DNA from: Candidatus Methylopumilus sp. | GTDB lineage: Bacteria; Pseudomonadota; Gammaproteobacteria; Burkholderiales; Methylophilaceae | Assembly: GCA_026399645.1 (NCBI GenBank) | Contig: JAPLQN010000026.1 | Coordinates: forward strand, 1-55,158 | Direction of reading: 5' to 3' | DNA: 55,158 nucleotides | Part shown: piece after piece, positions 38,961 through 48,088 of the stretch | Layout: the number at the start of each line of letters is the position of its first letter | Position numbering within the stretch: the stretch's first letter is position 1 | Translations under genes and position numbers: made by a program | The notes under the pieces: model-generated | Database searches by the model: none | Told to the model about the DNA's origin: nothing | Seen by the model: the letters and a program-made list of their open reading frames with translations, nothing else

Positions 38961-39761
38961 ATGACAATACACATCAAAAATTCCCAAGAAATCGAAAAAA
39001 TGCGTATTGCTGGTGCGTTAGCATCACAAGTTCTTGATTATATTACGCCTTTTGTTAACCCTGGTATTACCACTGAAGAAATTGACAGGCTTTGTCATGA
39101 CTTTATGGTCAATGTACAAAAAACGATCCCTGCCCCATTAAATTACGCACCAGATGGACACACCCCGTATCCAAAATCTATTTGCACTTCTATTAATCAT
39201 CAAATTTGCCATGGTGTCCCGGGCCCAAAGGCACTTAAGGATGGAGATATTGTAAATATAGATATTACGGTTATTAAAGACGGCTTCCATGGCGATACAA
39301 GTCGTATGTTTCTCTTGGGAGATACTTCAATCCAAGCTAAGCGTTTATGTAAAATGACTTACGAAGCGATGTGGTTAGGTATTCAGCAAGTTAAACCAGG
39401 TGCAAAATTAGGTGATATTGGATTTGTCATTCAAGATTTTGCTGAAAAAAATGGATTTAGTGTGGTGCGAGAATTTTGTGGTCATGGCATTGGAAAACGC
39501 TTTCATGAGGAGCCTCAAGTTCTTCATTATGGCAAGCCAGGCACAGGACTAACTCTCGAAGCAGGATTGATTTTTACTATCGAGCCTATGATTAATGCAG
39601 GAAAAAGAGATATTAAACAAATGCCCGATGGTTGGACCATTGTCACCAAAGATCGAAGCCTATCTGCACAATGGGAACATACAATATTAGTTACTGAAAC
39701 TGGCTATGAGGTCCTTACAGTTTCTGAAAAAACACCCGCTCCTCCAGCATTTGCTAATTAA
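38961..39761 (+). CDS. map: Methionine aminopeptidase, type I
   Basis: Map removes the initiator methionine. With the start at 38961 it is 266 residues, beginning MTIHIKNSQEIEKMRIAGALA, the standard N-terminus. An upstream in-frame ATG at 38874 would add 29 unlike residues and would span a TATAAT box, so I rejected it. Metal ligands are visible in order: VNIDITV (Asp), HGDTSRMF (Asp), GHGIGKRFHEEP (His), FTIEPM (Glu) and WEHTI (Glu). It is only three bases before glnD. Together with def further on, this covers N-terminal methionine processing. Confidence 0.96.
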   Translation: MTIHIKNSQEIEKMRIAGALASQVLDYITPFVNPGITTEEIDRLCHDFMVNVQKTIPAPLNYAPDGHTPYPKSICTSINHQICHGVPGPKALKDGDIVNIDITVIKDGFHGDTSRMFLLGDTSIQAKRLCKMTYEAMWLGIQQVKPGAKLGDIGFVIQDFAEKNGFSVVREFCGHGIGKRFHEEPQVLHYGKPGTGLTLEAGLIFTIEPMINAGKRDIKQMPDGWTIVTKDRSLSAQWEHTILVTETGYEVLTVSEKTPAPPAFAN

Positions 39762-39764
39762 ATC

Positions 39765-42323
39765 TTGATTCAAAAAGAAATACTCAGCTTTAAAAAAGAA
39801 TTGGCTTTAAATGAGTTAAATCTCATTAAAATATTCTTAAAAAAAAGAGATGGTCTATCCTACCTCCAAAATCACTCACAACTTATTGATAAAACTTTAA
39901 GTAAAGTTTGGCAAGATCTTCAATTCGGCAATACCGCATCTCTCATTGCTTGCGGAGGTTATGGTCGCCAAGAACTTTTCCCATATTCTGACGTAGATTT
40001 ACTAATACTAATCCCAAAGAGTCGCAACAAACAACTAAGTCAGAAAATTGAACAGTTTATTAGTTTGATATGGGATCTTGGTTTAAGGATCGGTCACAGC
40101 GTTAGAAATATTAACGAAACCAAAATTGAAATTAAAAGGGACATTACAGTACAAACAAACCTTTTAGAAAGCAGGTACCTTAATGGCGATAAAGTTCTTT
40201 ATAAAAACTTACAAAAGATTATAAATGACACACTTATTCCTGAACATTTTTATCAAGGCAAGTTAAAAGAACAGGACCGTCGCCATCAAAAATATAATCA
40301 ATCTGCATACCAGTTAGAACCAAACATAAAAGAAAGTCCTGGAGGCCTAAGGGATCTTCAGATGATTCGATGGATAGGCAAAAGCTGTTCTAAAAGATTT
40401 ACACCAGAAAAGTTAAATCAAAAAAAATATCTTGATAAGAAAAATTATCAGAAACTTATTAAAACCGATATCTTTTTTAAGAATTTGAGAATCCTTCTTC
40501 ATGTCACTGCAAAACAAAGTGAAGATAGGCTGCTTTTTGATTACCAAAATGAGTTGGCATTGCTATTGAAATATAAAAAAACTACTCATAAGAAGAGAAG
40601 TGAACTATTTATGAAGGATGTTTATGAGGCAATTAATTTTACAACTTTCATTAACGAAGTGCTCTTAAAAAAACTTAATCCAAAAGATGCTAAGAACGCA
40701 ACTACAATTACTGATAGTAGATTATTAATTATAAAAGATGATTATCTTGAAATAAATCCCACATTTCAAAATAAAGATATAACGCCATATATTTTTGATG
40801 TATTCATCATCTTTCAAAAATATAAACTCCTGAAATCATTAGGTCCGAACCTTCTCTGCATCCTCAGCGATGCAGCAAATAAAATAAACCAAGCATTTCG
40901 AAAAGATAAGACTCAGCAAGAAAAGTTTTTATCCATCCTAAAGTCAAACGATAAGGTCAACCGATCGCTTCGAATCATGAATAAATGCAATCTAATTGGC
41001 GCATATATTCCTGCATTTGGAAAAATAGTCAGTCAAATGCAGCATGATTTATTCCATATTTATACTGTTGATGAACATATCCTCAATGTCATTCAAAATT
41101 TAAGAAGGTTCGCAAAAGATGAGTTGAAACATGAGTTTCCCGATTGCTATGATTTACTTAAAAATTACCCGCATAAACATATTCTTTACCTTGCTGCGCT
41201 ATTTCATGATATTGCAAAAGGAAGAGGTGGGGACCATTCCGTACTTGGGGCTAAAGATGTTAGTGAATTTTCAAAACTTAATCATTTGCCAATACATGAT
41301 GAGGCGCTCATCGAATGGTTAGTCAAATCACATCTAATGATGTCTCACACAGCGCAAAAATTAGATTTGTCAGATCCGAGAGTTATTGAAGAATTTGCAA
41401 GAAAAGTTGTCAATAAAGAAAATTTAACTTCACTTTATCTATTAACAGTTGCCGATATAAGAGCCACCAGCCCGCATGTTTGGAACCAGTGGAAAGCCAC
41501 CCTTCTAAAAAATCTTTTTAAATATACGCTCAATTATCTAGAACATGACAACTTATCCCATGAAGATTCAATCGTAAAACGGAAGGAAAAAGCAGCTTTA
41601 ATACTCAATACATATAATATCAATGATCATCACTACAAAGGGCTTTGGGAGAGTTTTGGTGGGAACTATTTTTATAAATATACAGAAGAAGAAATTGCAT
41701 GGCAAACGAGGCTATTGTTTACTCATGCGACACCAAAAAAACCTATCATACGCGTTAGACATCGCTCAAATGGCGAAGGTATTGAGGTTCTTATTTATCA
41801 AAAAAATACAATGCATATTTTTAACAAGACCTGCAATTTTTTTGACGAAATCGGATATAACATAGTAGCAGCAAAGATATTCACAACCCAGCATAATTAT
41901 GCCCTCAATCTTTTCGATTTGCTTGATGCGAATCCAAAAAATGTAAGTTACGAAGGCTTATTTAAATTTATAGAAAAAGAATTAATAAGTCGATTAGAAA
42001 ATAGCAAAGAAACTAAACCAACAAAACTTTCGGAAAGAAGTCGACAAGCAACACACCACACTTTTGATACAAAAATTTCGATTTCTCAAGTTGAACAGTC
42101 CCCTAATTACCAGTTGGATATTATTACAGATGATAGGAGTGGACTTTTGAGCCTAATATCTGACCAATTATCAAAAGAAGATATATCTATCAATCAAGCA
42201 AAAATAAACACACTGGGATCGCGAGCTGAAGATACATTCTTAGTCGCATACAAAAATAACTTGAAAATGAATCAAAATAAGATAAATGATTTAGTTGAAA
42301 AATTAAAAGCTGTCATAGCGTGA
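39765..42323 (+). CDS. glnD: Bifunctional PII uridylyltransferase/uridylyl-removing enzyme
   Basis: GlnD senses glutamine and uridylylates or deuridylylates PII, controlling nitrogen assimilation. The 852 residues have a nucleotidyltransferase domain with GGYGRQELFPYSDVDLL (64-80; D76 and D78 bind metal), then the PII-uridylyl linker (ESPGGLRDLQMIRWI). An HD domain follows (ALFHDIAKGRGGDHS, about 476-490), and then two ACT domains at the C-terminus (about 690-770 and 780-852). The start is assigned to TTG at 39765, three bases after map. No clear ribosome site is seen, so the first residues are uncertain. Confidence 0.94.
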   Translation: MIQKEILSFKKELALNELNLIKIFLKKRDGLSYLQNHSQLIDKTLSKVWQDLQFGNTASLIACGGYGRQELFPYSDVDLLILIPKSRNKQLSQKIEQFISLIWDLGLRIGHSVRNINETKIEIKRDITVQTNLLESRYLNGDKVLYKNLQKIINDTLIPEHFYQGKLKEQDRRHQKYNQSAYQLEPNIKESPGGLRDLQMIRWIGKSCSKRFTPEKLNQKKYLDKKNYQKLIKTDIFFKNLRILLHVTAKQSEDRLLFDYQNELALLLKYKKTTHKKRSELFMKDVYEAINFTTFINEVLLKKLNPKDAKNATTITDSRLLIIKDDYLEINPTFQNKDITPYIFDVFIIFQKYKLLKSLGPNLLCILSDAANKINQAFRKDKTQQEKFLSILKSNDKVNRSLRIMNKCNLIGAYIPAFGKIVSQMQHDLFHIYTVDEHILNVIQNLRRFAKDELKHEFPDCYDLLKNYPHKHILYLAALFHDIAKGRGGDHSVLGAKDVSEFSKLNHLPIHDEALIEWLVKSHLMMSHTAQKLDLSDPRVIEEFARKVVNKENLTSLYLLTVADIRATSPHVWNQWKATLLKNLFKYTLNYLEHDNLSHEDSIVKRKEKAALILNTYNINDHHYKGLWESFGGNYFYKYTEEEIAWQTRLLFTHATPKKPIIRVRHRSNGEGIEVLIYQKNTMHIFNKTCNFFDEIGYNIVAAKIFTTQHNYALNLFDLLDANPKNVSYEGLFKFIEKELISRLENSKETKPTKLSERSRQATHHTFDTKISISQVEQSPNYQLDIITDDRSGLLSLISDQLSKEDISINQAKINTLGSRAEDTFLVAYKNNLKMNQNKINDLVEKLKAVIA

Positions 42324-42336
42324 GATCTCAATCACG

Positions 42337-42342
42337 TATAAT
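42337..42342 (+). promoter_or_regulatory. Candidate -10 box before the GT4-GT4 gene
   Basis: A perfect TATAAT lies 26 bases before the ATG in the 45-base glnD/glycosyltransferase gap. No strong -35 box is evident. It suggests the glycosyltransferase can be expressed separately from glnD. Confidence 0.35.
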
Positions 42343-42368
42343 CCAATTTCTACATACGATATTGTCAT

Positions 42369-44561
42369 ATGAAAATAGCAATTATTAGACGAAAGTTTAC
42401 AGCCTTTGGTGGTGCAGAAAATTTTATCCTGAGAGCATCGTCTGGTTTAAGTCAGCTTGGCATTAATTTTTTTATTATTTCAGAGCTTTGGAAGCGAAAT
42501 TCCCATAACTCAAAAAATATTCATTGGGTAGAAGCCAAGTCCCATGGATTTTTTCGATTCACTAAATTTATAAGATTCCAAAAATCAGTTAGAAAAATTA
42601 TTGCTCTGAATAATTTCGACCTCATTCAGTCTCACGAAAGACTCACAGGGGTCGATATATATAGATTAGGGGATGGCATTCATTCAGCTTGGATCGATAG
42701 ATTAAAAGAAATTAGCCCTTGGTATAAAAAAGCATGGCTTTCCATAGACCCCTACCATCAAAAAATTATTCGTATCGAAAAAGAGATGTCCGAAGACGAA
42801 AATCTTTTTTATGTCGCAAATAGTGATCTTGTTAAAAAAGAATTATATAAGTACTACAAAGTACCGGAATCACGTATTAAAGTGATTGAAAATGGTATTG
42901 ATACAAGGTCATTTCACCCCGCATCGGCTTCAAAGAAAGAAGCATCTAAAAAACAATTGGCGCTTAACCCCAAATTTCCTGTAGTACTTTTTGTCGGCTC
43001 AGGTTTTGAAAGAAAGGGTGCTTTTGAAATTGTTGAAGCCATTAAATTACTGCCAAAATTTCAAGCCATCATTGTTGGGCAAGATAAGAAAATAGATCAA
43101 TTAAGAGACCTAGCTCACGGCCATAACATTCTTGTAACTGGGCCCCAAGATAATATCCAAAAATACTTAGATGCAGCAGATATGTTTTGCCTGCCCTCTC
43201 TTTATGACAGTCTTCCTAATGCAGCTCTTGAGGCGCTATGTTGCGGACTACCCATTGTATTAACAAAAGATGTTGGCTTAGCTCCTCACATTAAAAAGAA
43301 TCTTGCTGGTGTCATTTGTAAGAAAGATAAACTCAGTATTGCTGATGCTTTAGTTAAAGCATGGGAAAAAAGAAAATTATTTTCAAAAAATGCTTTAAAA
43401 GCCGCTAAAGCATTTGAAATAAAAAGTAAAAACAAAGAATGGTTTCATTTATACAATGAATTGTTAAAAAATAAAAAAATTAAAGTTTTACATACAGAAT
43501 CCTCCTTAGGCTGGGGTGGTCAAGAAATTCGAGTGCTTACAGAAGCAAAGATATATTCTAAATATGGACATGAAGTCATTGTCGCGGCAGATAAAACTAG
43601 CATGATTGCAAAACGAGCTCACCTTTACGGTGTAAGGTGTGATGGTATTAATCTTCAAAAAAAGCGGCTTGCTGATTTGTTCTCTTTAAGAAAGCTTATC
43701 AAGGATGTTAGGCCAGATGTTATTTCTTGCCATTCAAGCACTGATCACTGGCTTTCAGCTTTAGCTCGATTAACCTTAAATATAAAACCTGCAATTGTAA
43801 GAACGAGACATATAAGTACTCATGTGCATAGAAAGCTATCTTCCAAATGGCTTTATAACAATGGTTGTGAATCGATCATGACAACGAGCGAGTCTATCAA
43901 AGATGATTTAACTCGAGATAAGTTTGTTCGCACCCCTGCCACCTCTGTCCCTACAGGTATTGATACTGATGTATTTGTGCCTGGAAATAAATTAAAACAA
44001 AGAAAGTTACTAAAACTTCCGCAAAAACATTTCATCTTTGGTATTGCGGCAACATTACGGTCATGGAAGGGACACAGCGATTTAATAGAAGCTTTCAATC
44101 TATTAAAAAATCCATTGTGTACGTTAATCATCATAGGTGATGGTCCACAAATGGAAAATTGTAAAAAATTAGCTAAAAATTCTTCTTACCCTGAGAATAT
44201 AAAATTTATTGGTGATCTACAAAATATCGTACCTTACTTACAAGGAATGGATTGTTTTGTGTTGCCAAGTTATGCAAATGAAGGTGTTCCTCAAGCATTG
44301 TTACAAGCAATGTCTGTTGGACTTTCGATTATTAGCTGTCCTGTCGGAGGCATCCCAGAAACTCTTAGGAACTATAAAAGAGCTATATTAACAAAACCTA
44401 AGAGTCCAGAGCTCTTATCAAAAGCAATGTTAAAGATTATGAAAACTACCAATACAAACCAATTCAAAAATATACACAGGCCTTTTACGCTAGATATTAT
44501 GTATAAATCATCTCTGGCAGTTTATGATAAAGCTATTAAGAGCAGATTTGAAGTGAATTAG
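42369..44561 (+). CDS. Two-domain glycosyltransferase, GT4-GT4 fusion
   Basis: The 730 residues contain two complete GT-B glycosyltransferases in tandem. The first (1 to about 365) starts MKIAIIRRKFTAFGGAENFIL, like WaaG-type LPS core enzymes, and has SHERLTGVDIYRLGDGIH, VIENGIDTRSFHP and the donor-binding LPSLYDSLPNAALEALCCGLPIV. The second (about 370-730) starts IKVLHTESSLGWGGQEIRVL and has VPTGIDTDVFVPGNK, IIGDGPQ and LPSYANEGVPQALLQAMSVG. No signal peptide is present. A cytoplasmic role in LPS core or other surface glycan assembly is inferred. Acceptor and donor sugars are unknown. It converges on the sulfhydrylase gene. Confidence 0.85.
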   Translation: MKIAIIRRKFTAFGGAENFILRASSGLSQLGINFFIISELWKRNSHNSKNIHWVEAKSHGFFRFTKFIRFQKSVRKIIALNNFDLIQSHERLTGVDIYRLGDGIHSAWIDRLKEISPWYKKAWLSIDPYHQKIIRIEKEMSEDENLFYVANSDLVKKELYKYYKVPESRIKVIENGIDTRSFHPASASKKEASKKQLALNPKFPVVLFVGSGFERKGAFEIVEAIKLLPKFQAIIVGQDKKIDQLRDLAHGHNILVTGPQDNIQKYLDAADMFCLPSLYDSLPNAALEALCCGLPIVLTKDVGLAPHIKKNLAGVICKKDKLSIADALVKAWEKRKLFSKNALKAAKAFEIKSKNKEWFHLYNELLKNKKIKVLHTESSLGWGGQEIRVLTEAKIYSKYGHEVIVAADKTSMIAKRAHLYGVRCDGINLQKKRLADLFSLRKLIKDVRPDVISCHSSTDHWLSALARLTLNIKPAIVRTRHISTHVHRKLSSKWLYNNGCESIMTTSESIKDDLTRDKFVRTPATSVPTGIDTDVFVPGNKLKQRKLLKLPQKHFIFGIAATLRSWKGHSDLIEAFNLLKNPLCTLIIIGDGPQMENCKKLAKNSSYPENIKFIGDLQNIVPYLQGMDCFVLPSYANEGVPQALLQAMSVGLSIISCPVGGIPETLRNYKRAILTKPKSPELLSKAMLKIMKTTNTNQFKNIHRPFTLDIMYKSSLAVYDKAIKSRFEVN

Positions 44562-44572
44562 GTTGTATTAAA

Positions 44573-44584
44573 TAGCGGAAGATG
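44573..44584 (+). repeat. Partial direct copy of tRNA-Ser 3' end (candidate att remnant)
   Basis: TAGCGGAAGATG matches 10 of 12 bases of TGGCGGAAGAGG, the plus-strand sequence of the tRNA-Ser(TGA) 3' end at 47441-47452, in the same orientation. Eight bases (GCGGAAGA) are exact. It borders the two accessory genes on the side away from the tRNA. The repeat is short and could be chance. Confidence 0.25.
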
Positions 44585-44624
44585 ATTTCTGCTAACTAAG
44601 AATTTTGAACATTAAGGAGTGCTA

Positions 44625-45902
44625 TTATTTTGAAGCCTCAATTGCTTGTTCAACATCTGCAATGATGTCATCAATATGCTCAATACCCACTGAAATTCTT
44701 ATCAAATCTTCACTAACACCGGCCAAAACTTTTTGTTCTGGGGTTAATTGTCTATGTAAGGTTGATGCTGGGTGGCATGCGAGTGATTTAGCATCCCCCA
44801 TACTCAGCACCCTCAAGATTATTTGAAGTGCGTCAATAAATCTAGCTGCTGCTTCACTTCCGCCCTTAATACCAAAACTGATGATGCCTGAGGCCTGGCC
44901 ATTGGTTATTTTTTTACAAACATCATGATATTTATCGTTAGGCAGCGCAGCATAATTTACCCATTCCACTCGTTCGTGGTTTTTTAGGTATGTGGCTAAC
45001 GCAAGAGCATTTTGGCAATGTCGCTCCATCCTTACACCCAATGATTCAAGCCCTAGCATAATTAAAAAAGCACTATGGGGTGACAAGCAGGCTCCTGACT
45101 CTCTTAAAGGTACAACCCGGCAACAAGCAATAAACGCAGCGGGGCCAAAATGTTCCGTATATACAACTCCATGGTAAGACGGATCTGGTTCATTAAGCAT
45201 TGGATATTTCTTTGCCTCTTTAACCCAATCAAATTTTCCAGAATCAACAATGATTCCACCAATCGTCGCCCCATGACCATCTATATATTTTGTAAGGGAG
45301 TGAATAACAATATCTGCTCCAAAATCAATAGGCCTGCATAGATAGGGTGTGGCTACAGTATTATCGACAATCAAAGGGATGCCATGTTTATGCGCAATTT
45401 CTGCAAACTTCTTTAGATCAATAATATTGCCTAAAGGATTGCCAATTGATTCGCAATAAATAGCCTTAGTATTTTCATCTATTGCCTCATCCAAGCCCTT
45501 AAAATCTGCCCCATCAACCATTTTCACAGTAATACCCTGCTTAGGAAAACTATGCATAAAACAGTTATATGTTCCCCCGTATAGTTGATTGGTACTCACA
45601 ATATTATCCCCAGATCTTGCAATACACTGGATAGCATAAGTGATTGCAGCCATACCAGAAGCTAGAGACAGCGCTCCAATACCCCCTTCCATTGCCGCGA
45701 CTCTTTTCTCAAGTACATCATTCGTAGGATTACCTATTCTTGAATAAATATTTCCTTCGACCTTAAGGTCAAACAAGTCTGCGCCATGCTGCGTATCGTC
45801 AATGGTGAACCCTGAGGTTTGATAGATTGGGGTGTTTGCTGATTTTTGGTCATTTTTATCTCAATCATAACCATGATGTAGCGCTATTGTTTCAAGTTTC
45901 AT
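44625..45902 (-). pseudogene. metY: O-acetylhomoserine sulfhydrylase gene with in-frame TGA at codon 14
   Basis: The product would make homocysteine from O-acetylhomoserine and sulfide (PLP-dependent, Cys/Met metabolism family). From ATG at 45902 the frame reads MKLETIALHHGYD, then TGA (45863-45861), then DKNDQKSANTPIYQTSGF and on through the family hallmark DDTQHGADLFDLK. Both sides of the stop align with the usual N-terminus (MKFxTLAxHAGYxPD...PIYQT), so a sense codon was lost. Downstream about 412 codons are intact, with YSRIGNPT, the PLP lysine in IHSLTKYIDGHG and a normal C-terminus. Without readthrough, only a TTG at 45776 could restart, losing PIYQT. A sequencing error or recoding remains possible. 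The ATG lies 19 bases after the monooxygenase stop. Confidence 0.85.
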
Positions 45903-45921
45903 AAGTGTATCCATTTAACTA

Positions 45922-47247
45922 TCATTTAAAATCTAATGCTCCATCATTAATTCTTGTCAACTTAAAAATTAGATACTCTAAGTAGTAATTTGCGTTATAA
46001 AATTTATAAGTTCGACTAGGAAATTTATCTACTGATCGTAATACATAATTTGCTTCTATTGATGGCTTTGATTCTTTACCTAAATATTTAGGAGTGCAAC
46101 TCATTAATCTTTTTTTCTCCATATACTTGAGTGTTCGGCAAATACGCTGACTCACTATTTCGCATCTAGCAGTCCAGCTAAAATTGATATATCCTGTATG
46201 TGCAAAAAGGTTTGGTATCCCACTAAACATCATCCCTCTGTACCAACTTGTATCATTCATACGTATTTTTTTGTCGTTCACTAAGATATCAATTCCACCT
46301 AGCAATTGCGCGTTTAGACCTGTGGCCATGATGGCAAGATCACATTCAATCACTTTTCCATTTTTTAACTTAATACCATTTTTTTCGAAATTACTAATTT
46401 CTTGGTGTTCTACAGATACCTTACTTAACTTTACGGCATCAAAGTAATCGTTATCTAAGCTACAAGCAGGACGTTGATCCCAGAAATCATAAGAAGGTAT
46501 GTTAGTGCTATTGTAATAAGGGTAGCGAGCTATAATCTTTTTTTTATATAATTTTTTAAAAAACCTACTAGAAAAATAATCTATTAAGGTTTCGAATGAT
46601 TTATAAATGCGTATTGATTTTTCCTTACCATCTACGTTTACAATCCACGCAGCACTTCGTTGTATCAGTGTTATCTTCCTAGCTTCTTTTATAATTGCCG
46701 GTGCCATAGTCACAGCCGTACACCCGCTTCCAATAATAGCTACACTCTTATCTTTAAACTCTACATCTCCCCAATCTTGAGTATGTACAATCTCTCCTTG
46801 GTATTTGTTTTCATCTTTAAACTTGGGAAAATTAGGGTTTGTATAATCACGCGAACCAGTGCAGCAGATAACATATTTACTGGTGAAATCTTTACGGCTG
46901 GTTCTAGCTGTCCATTGGTTATCACTCCAGGATAAAGATGCAACCTTTGTATCAAATAATATGTGCTCTCTGATATTAAACTTTTTTGCGGTATCAGTTA
47001 AATAGTCTTTGATGTCTCTTCCTACGGCTATTATTGATCCCAGCCAAGGATTAAAGCTGAATCCATAGTTATACATATCAGTGTCTGAACGAACCCCTGG
47101 GAACCTCATCTGATCCCAAGTTCCACCCAGATCACTTCTTGCTTCTATAATTACATAAGTAAGATTAGGGAAGTTTTTTTGTAAGTAGTATGCTGATGTT
47201 ATTCCAGCTATTCCAGAACCAATAATAACTACATCTATTTTTTTCAT
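45922..47247 (-). CDS. EthA-like Baeyer-Villiger/flavin monooxygenase
   Basis: This 441-residue FAD- and NADPH-dependent monooxygenase has the FAD motif GSGIAG (about 10-15), GGTWDQMRFPGVRSDTDMYNYGFSF and a second Rossmann motif GSGCTA. YQGEIVHTQDW fits the Baeyer-Villiger fingerprint FxGxxxHxxxW(P/D), with Tyr for Phe and Gly at the last place. Alignment from memory fits mycobacterial EthA through MATGLNAQLLGG, GMMFSGIPN and NYYLEYLIFKLTRINDGALDF. It is about 45 residues shorter in the middle. The substrate is unknown. I chose ATG at 47247; a TTG two codons earlier is also open. It probably forms a unit with the interrupted metY. Confidence 0.82.
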   Translation of the reverse strand: MKKIDVVIIGSGIAGITSAYYLQKNFPNLTYVIIEARSDLGGTWDQMRFPGVRSDTDMYNYGFSFNPWLGSIIAVGRDIKDYLTDTAKKFNIREHILFDTKVASLSWSDNQWTARTSRKDFTSKYVICCTGSRDYTNPNFPKFKDENKYQGEIVHTQDWGDVEFKDKSVAIIGSGCTAVTMAPAIIKEARKITLIQRSAAWIVNVDGKEKSIRIYKSFETLIDYFSSRFFKKLYKKKIIARYPYYNSTNIPSYDFWDQRPACSLDNDYFDAVKLSKVSVEHQEISNFEKNGIKLKNGKVIECDLAIMATGLNAQLLGGIDILVNDKKIRMNDTSWYRGMMFSGIPNLFAHTGYINFSWTARCEIVSQRICRTLKYMEKKRLMSCTPKYLGKESKPSIEANYVLRSVDKFPSRTYKFYNANYYLEYLIFKLTRINDGALDFK

Positions 47248-47440
47248 CTTCAACCAATCAATTTTTACTATGAATGCAAAACGGGCATAGTTACTTTTTT
47301 AATATACTATCATAACAGCTGTGTGACAAGTTCGATAGATGTTACTTCAGTATGCTACAGGTAGAATGTAATTGATAACTAGAAGATTCTTAATCATTTA
47401 CCAATAGTACGGGGCCGCGCAGAATAAGAATAAAGATGTA

Positions 47441-47530
47441 TGGCGGAAGAGGTGAGATTCGAACTCACGGAGGGAATGAACCCTCGACGGTTTTCAAGAC
47501 CGCTGCCTTAAACCGCTCAGCCACTCTTCC
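47441..47530 (-). tRNA. tRNA-Ser (anticodon TGA)
   Basis: On the minus strand a 90-base class II tRNA reads GGAAGAGTGGCTGAGCGG..., with acceptor GGAAGAG pairing with CTCTTCC. The anticodon stem GCGGT/ACCGT holds loop CTTGAAA, giving TGA. A long variable arm (CGAGGGTTCATTCCCTCCG) and the T-arm GAGTTCGAATCTC follow, and CCA is encoded at 47443-47441. It reads serine UCN codons. Its 3' end faces the accessory genes, the usual side for tRNA-targeted integration. Confidence 0.96.
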
Positions 47531-47554
47531 GGAGCGAGAATTCTATCATAACCT

Positions 47555-48088
47555 TTAATCATCTTGAAGGTTTGAATCGGGGAATAAAACGTCAGAGAAT
47601 CCAAAATTACTCAAATCTTCAATTCTCATTGGATATAGAACACCATCTAGATGATCACATTCATGCTGCACAACTCGCGCATGAAAGTCACTCACAGTGC
47701 GATCAATTGGATTGTGATTCAAATCATAACCTTGATAGCGGAGTTTTTTAAATCTTGGCACTAACCCTCTCATGCCGGGAACGGAAAGACATCCTTCCCA
47801 ACCCTCTTCCGTTTGATCATCGAGCAACGTAAGTTCTGGATTAATTAAAATTGTATAAGGTACCTCTTCCGCATCTGGGTACCTTGGTGTTTTTTCTACG
47901 CCAAAAATAACAACCCTTAAGCTAATACCTATTTGCGGTGCTGCAAGACCTGCTCCATTTAAAGCATGCATCGTATCTTGCATATCCTCAATGAGATCTC
48001 TTAAAGCTTGGCTTTTAAAATCATGAACCGGCTCTGCAACGTTTAAGAGCAACGGATCCCCCATTTTTAATACCTGTCTAATAGCCAT
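47555..48088 (-). CDS. def: Peptide deformylase
   Basis: Def removes the formyl group from new proteins. The 177 residues contain all three motifs: GAGLAAPQIGI (45-55), EGCLSVPG with the metal-binding cysteine, and QHECDHLDG with two metal histidines and the catalytic glutamate. The ATG abuts the mtnP stop. The usual def-fmt pairing is not present. Confidence 0.97.
   Translation of the reverse strand: MAIRQVLKMGDPLLLNVAEPVHDFKSQALRDLIEDMQDTMHALNGAGLAAPQIGISLRVVIFGVEKTPRYPDAEEVPYTILINPELTLLDDQTEEGWEGCLSVPGMRGLVPRFKKLRYQGYDLNHNPIDRTVSDFHARVVQHECDHLDGVLYPMRIEDLSNFGFSDVLFPDSNLQDD

Noticed and set aside
45776-45858. Frameshift as the cause of the short metY frame
   Set aside because: The conserved frame continues unshifted from PIYQT back to the ATG at 45902; only the TGA interrupts it. 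The ATG at 45854-45852 is in another frame.
45861-45863. Selenocysteine codon in metY
   Set aside because: The position is in a variable N-terminal loop, not at a catalytic residue, and no SECIS-like hairpin is evident just after it.
47248-47440. Hidden small gene or integrase remnant in the longest gap
   Set aside because: No convincing open frame, repeat or terminator was seen; it probably holds the monooxygenase promoter and tRNA trailer.
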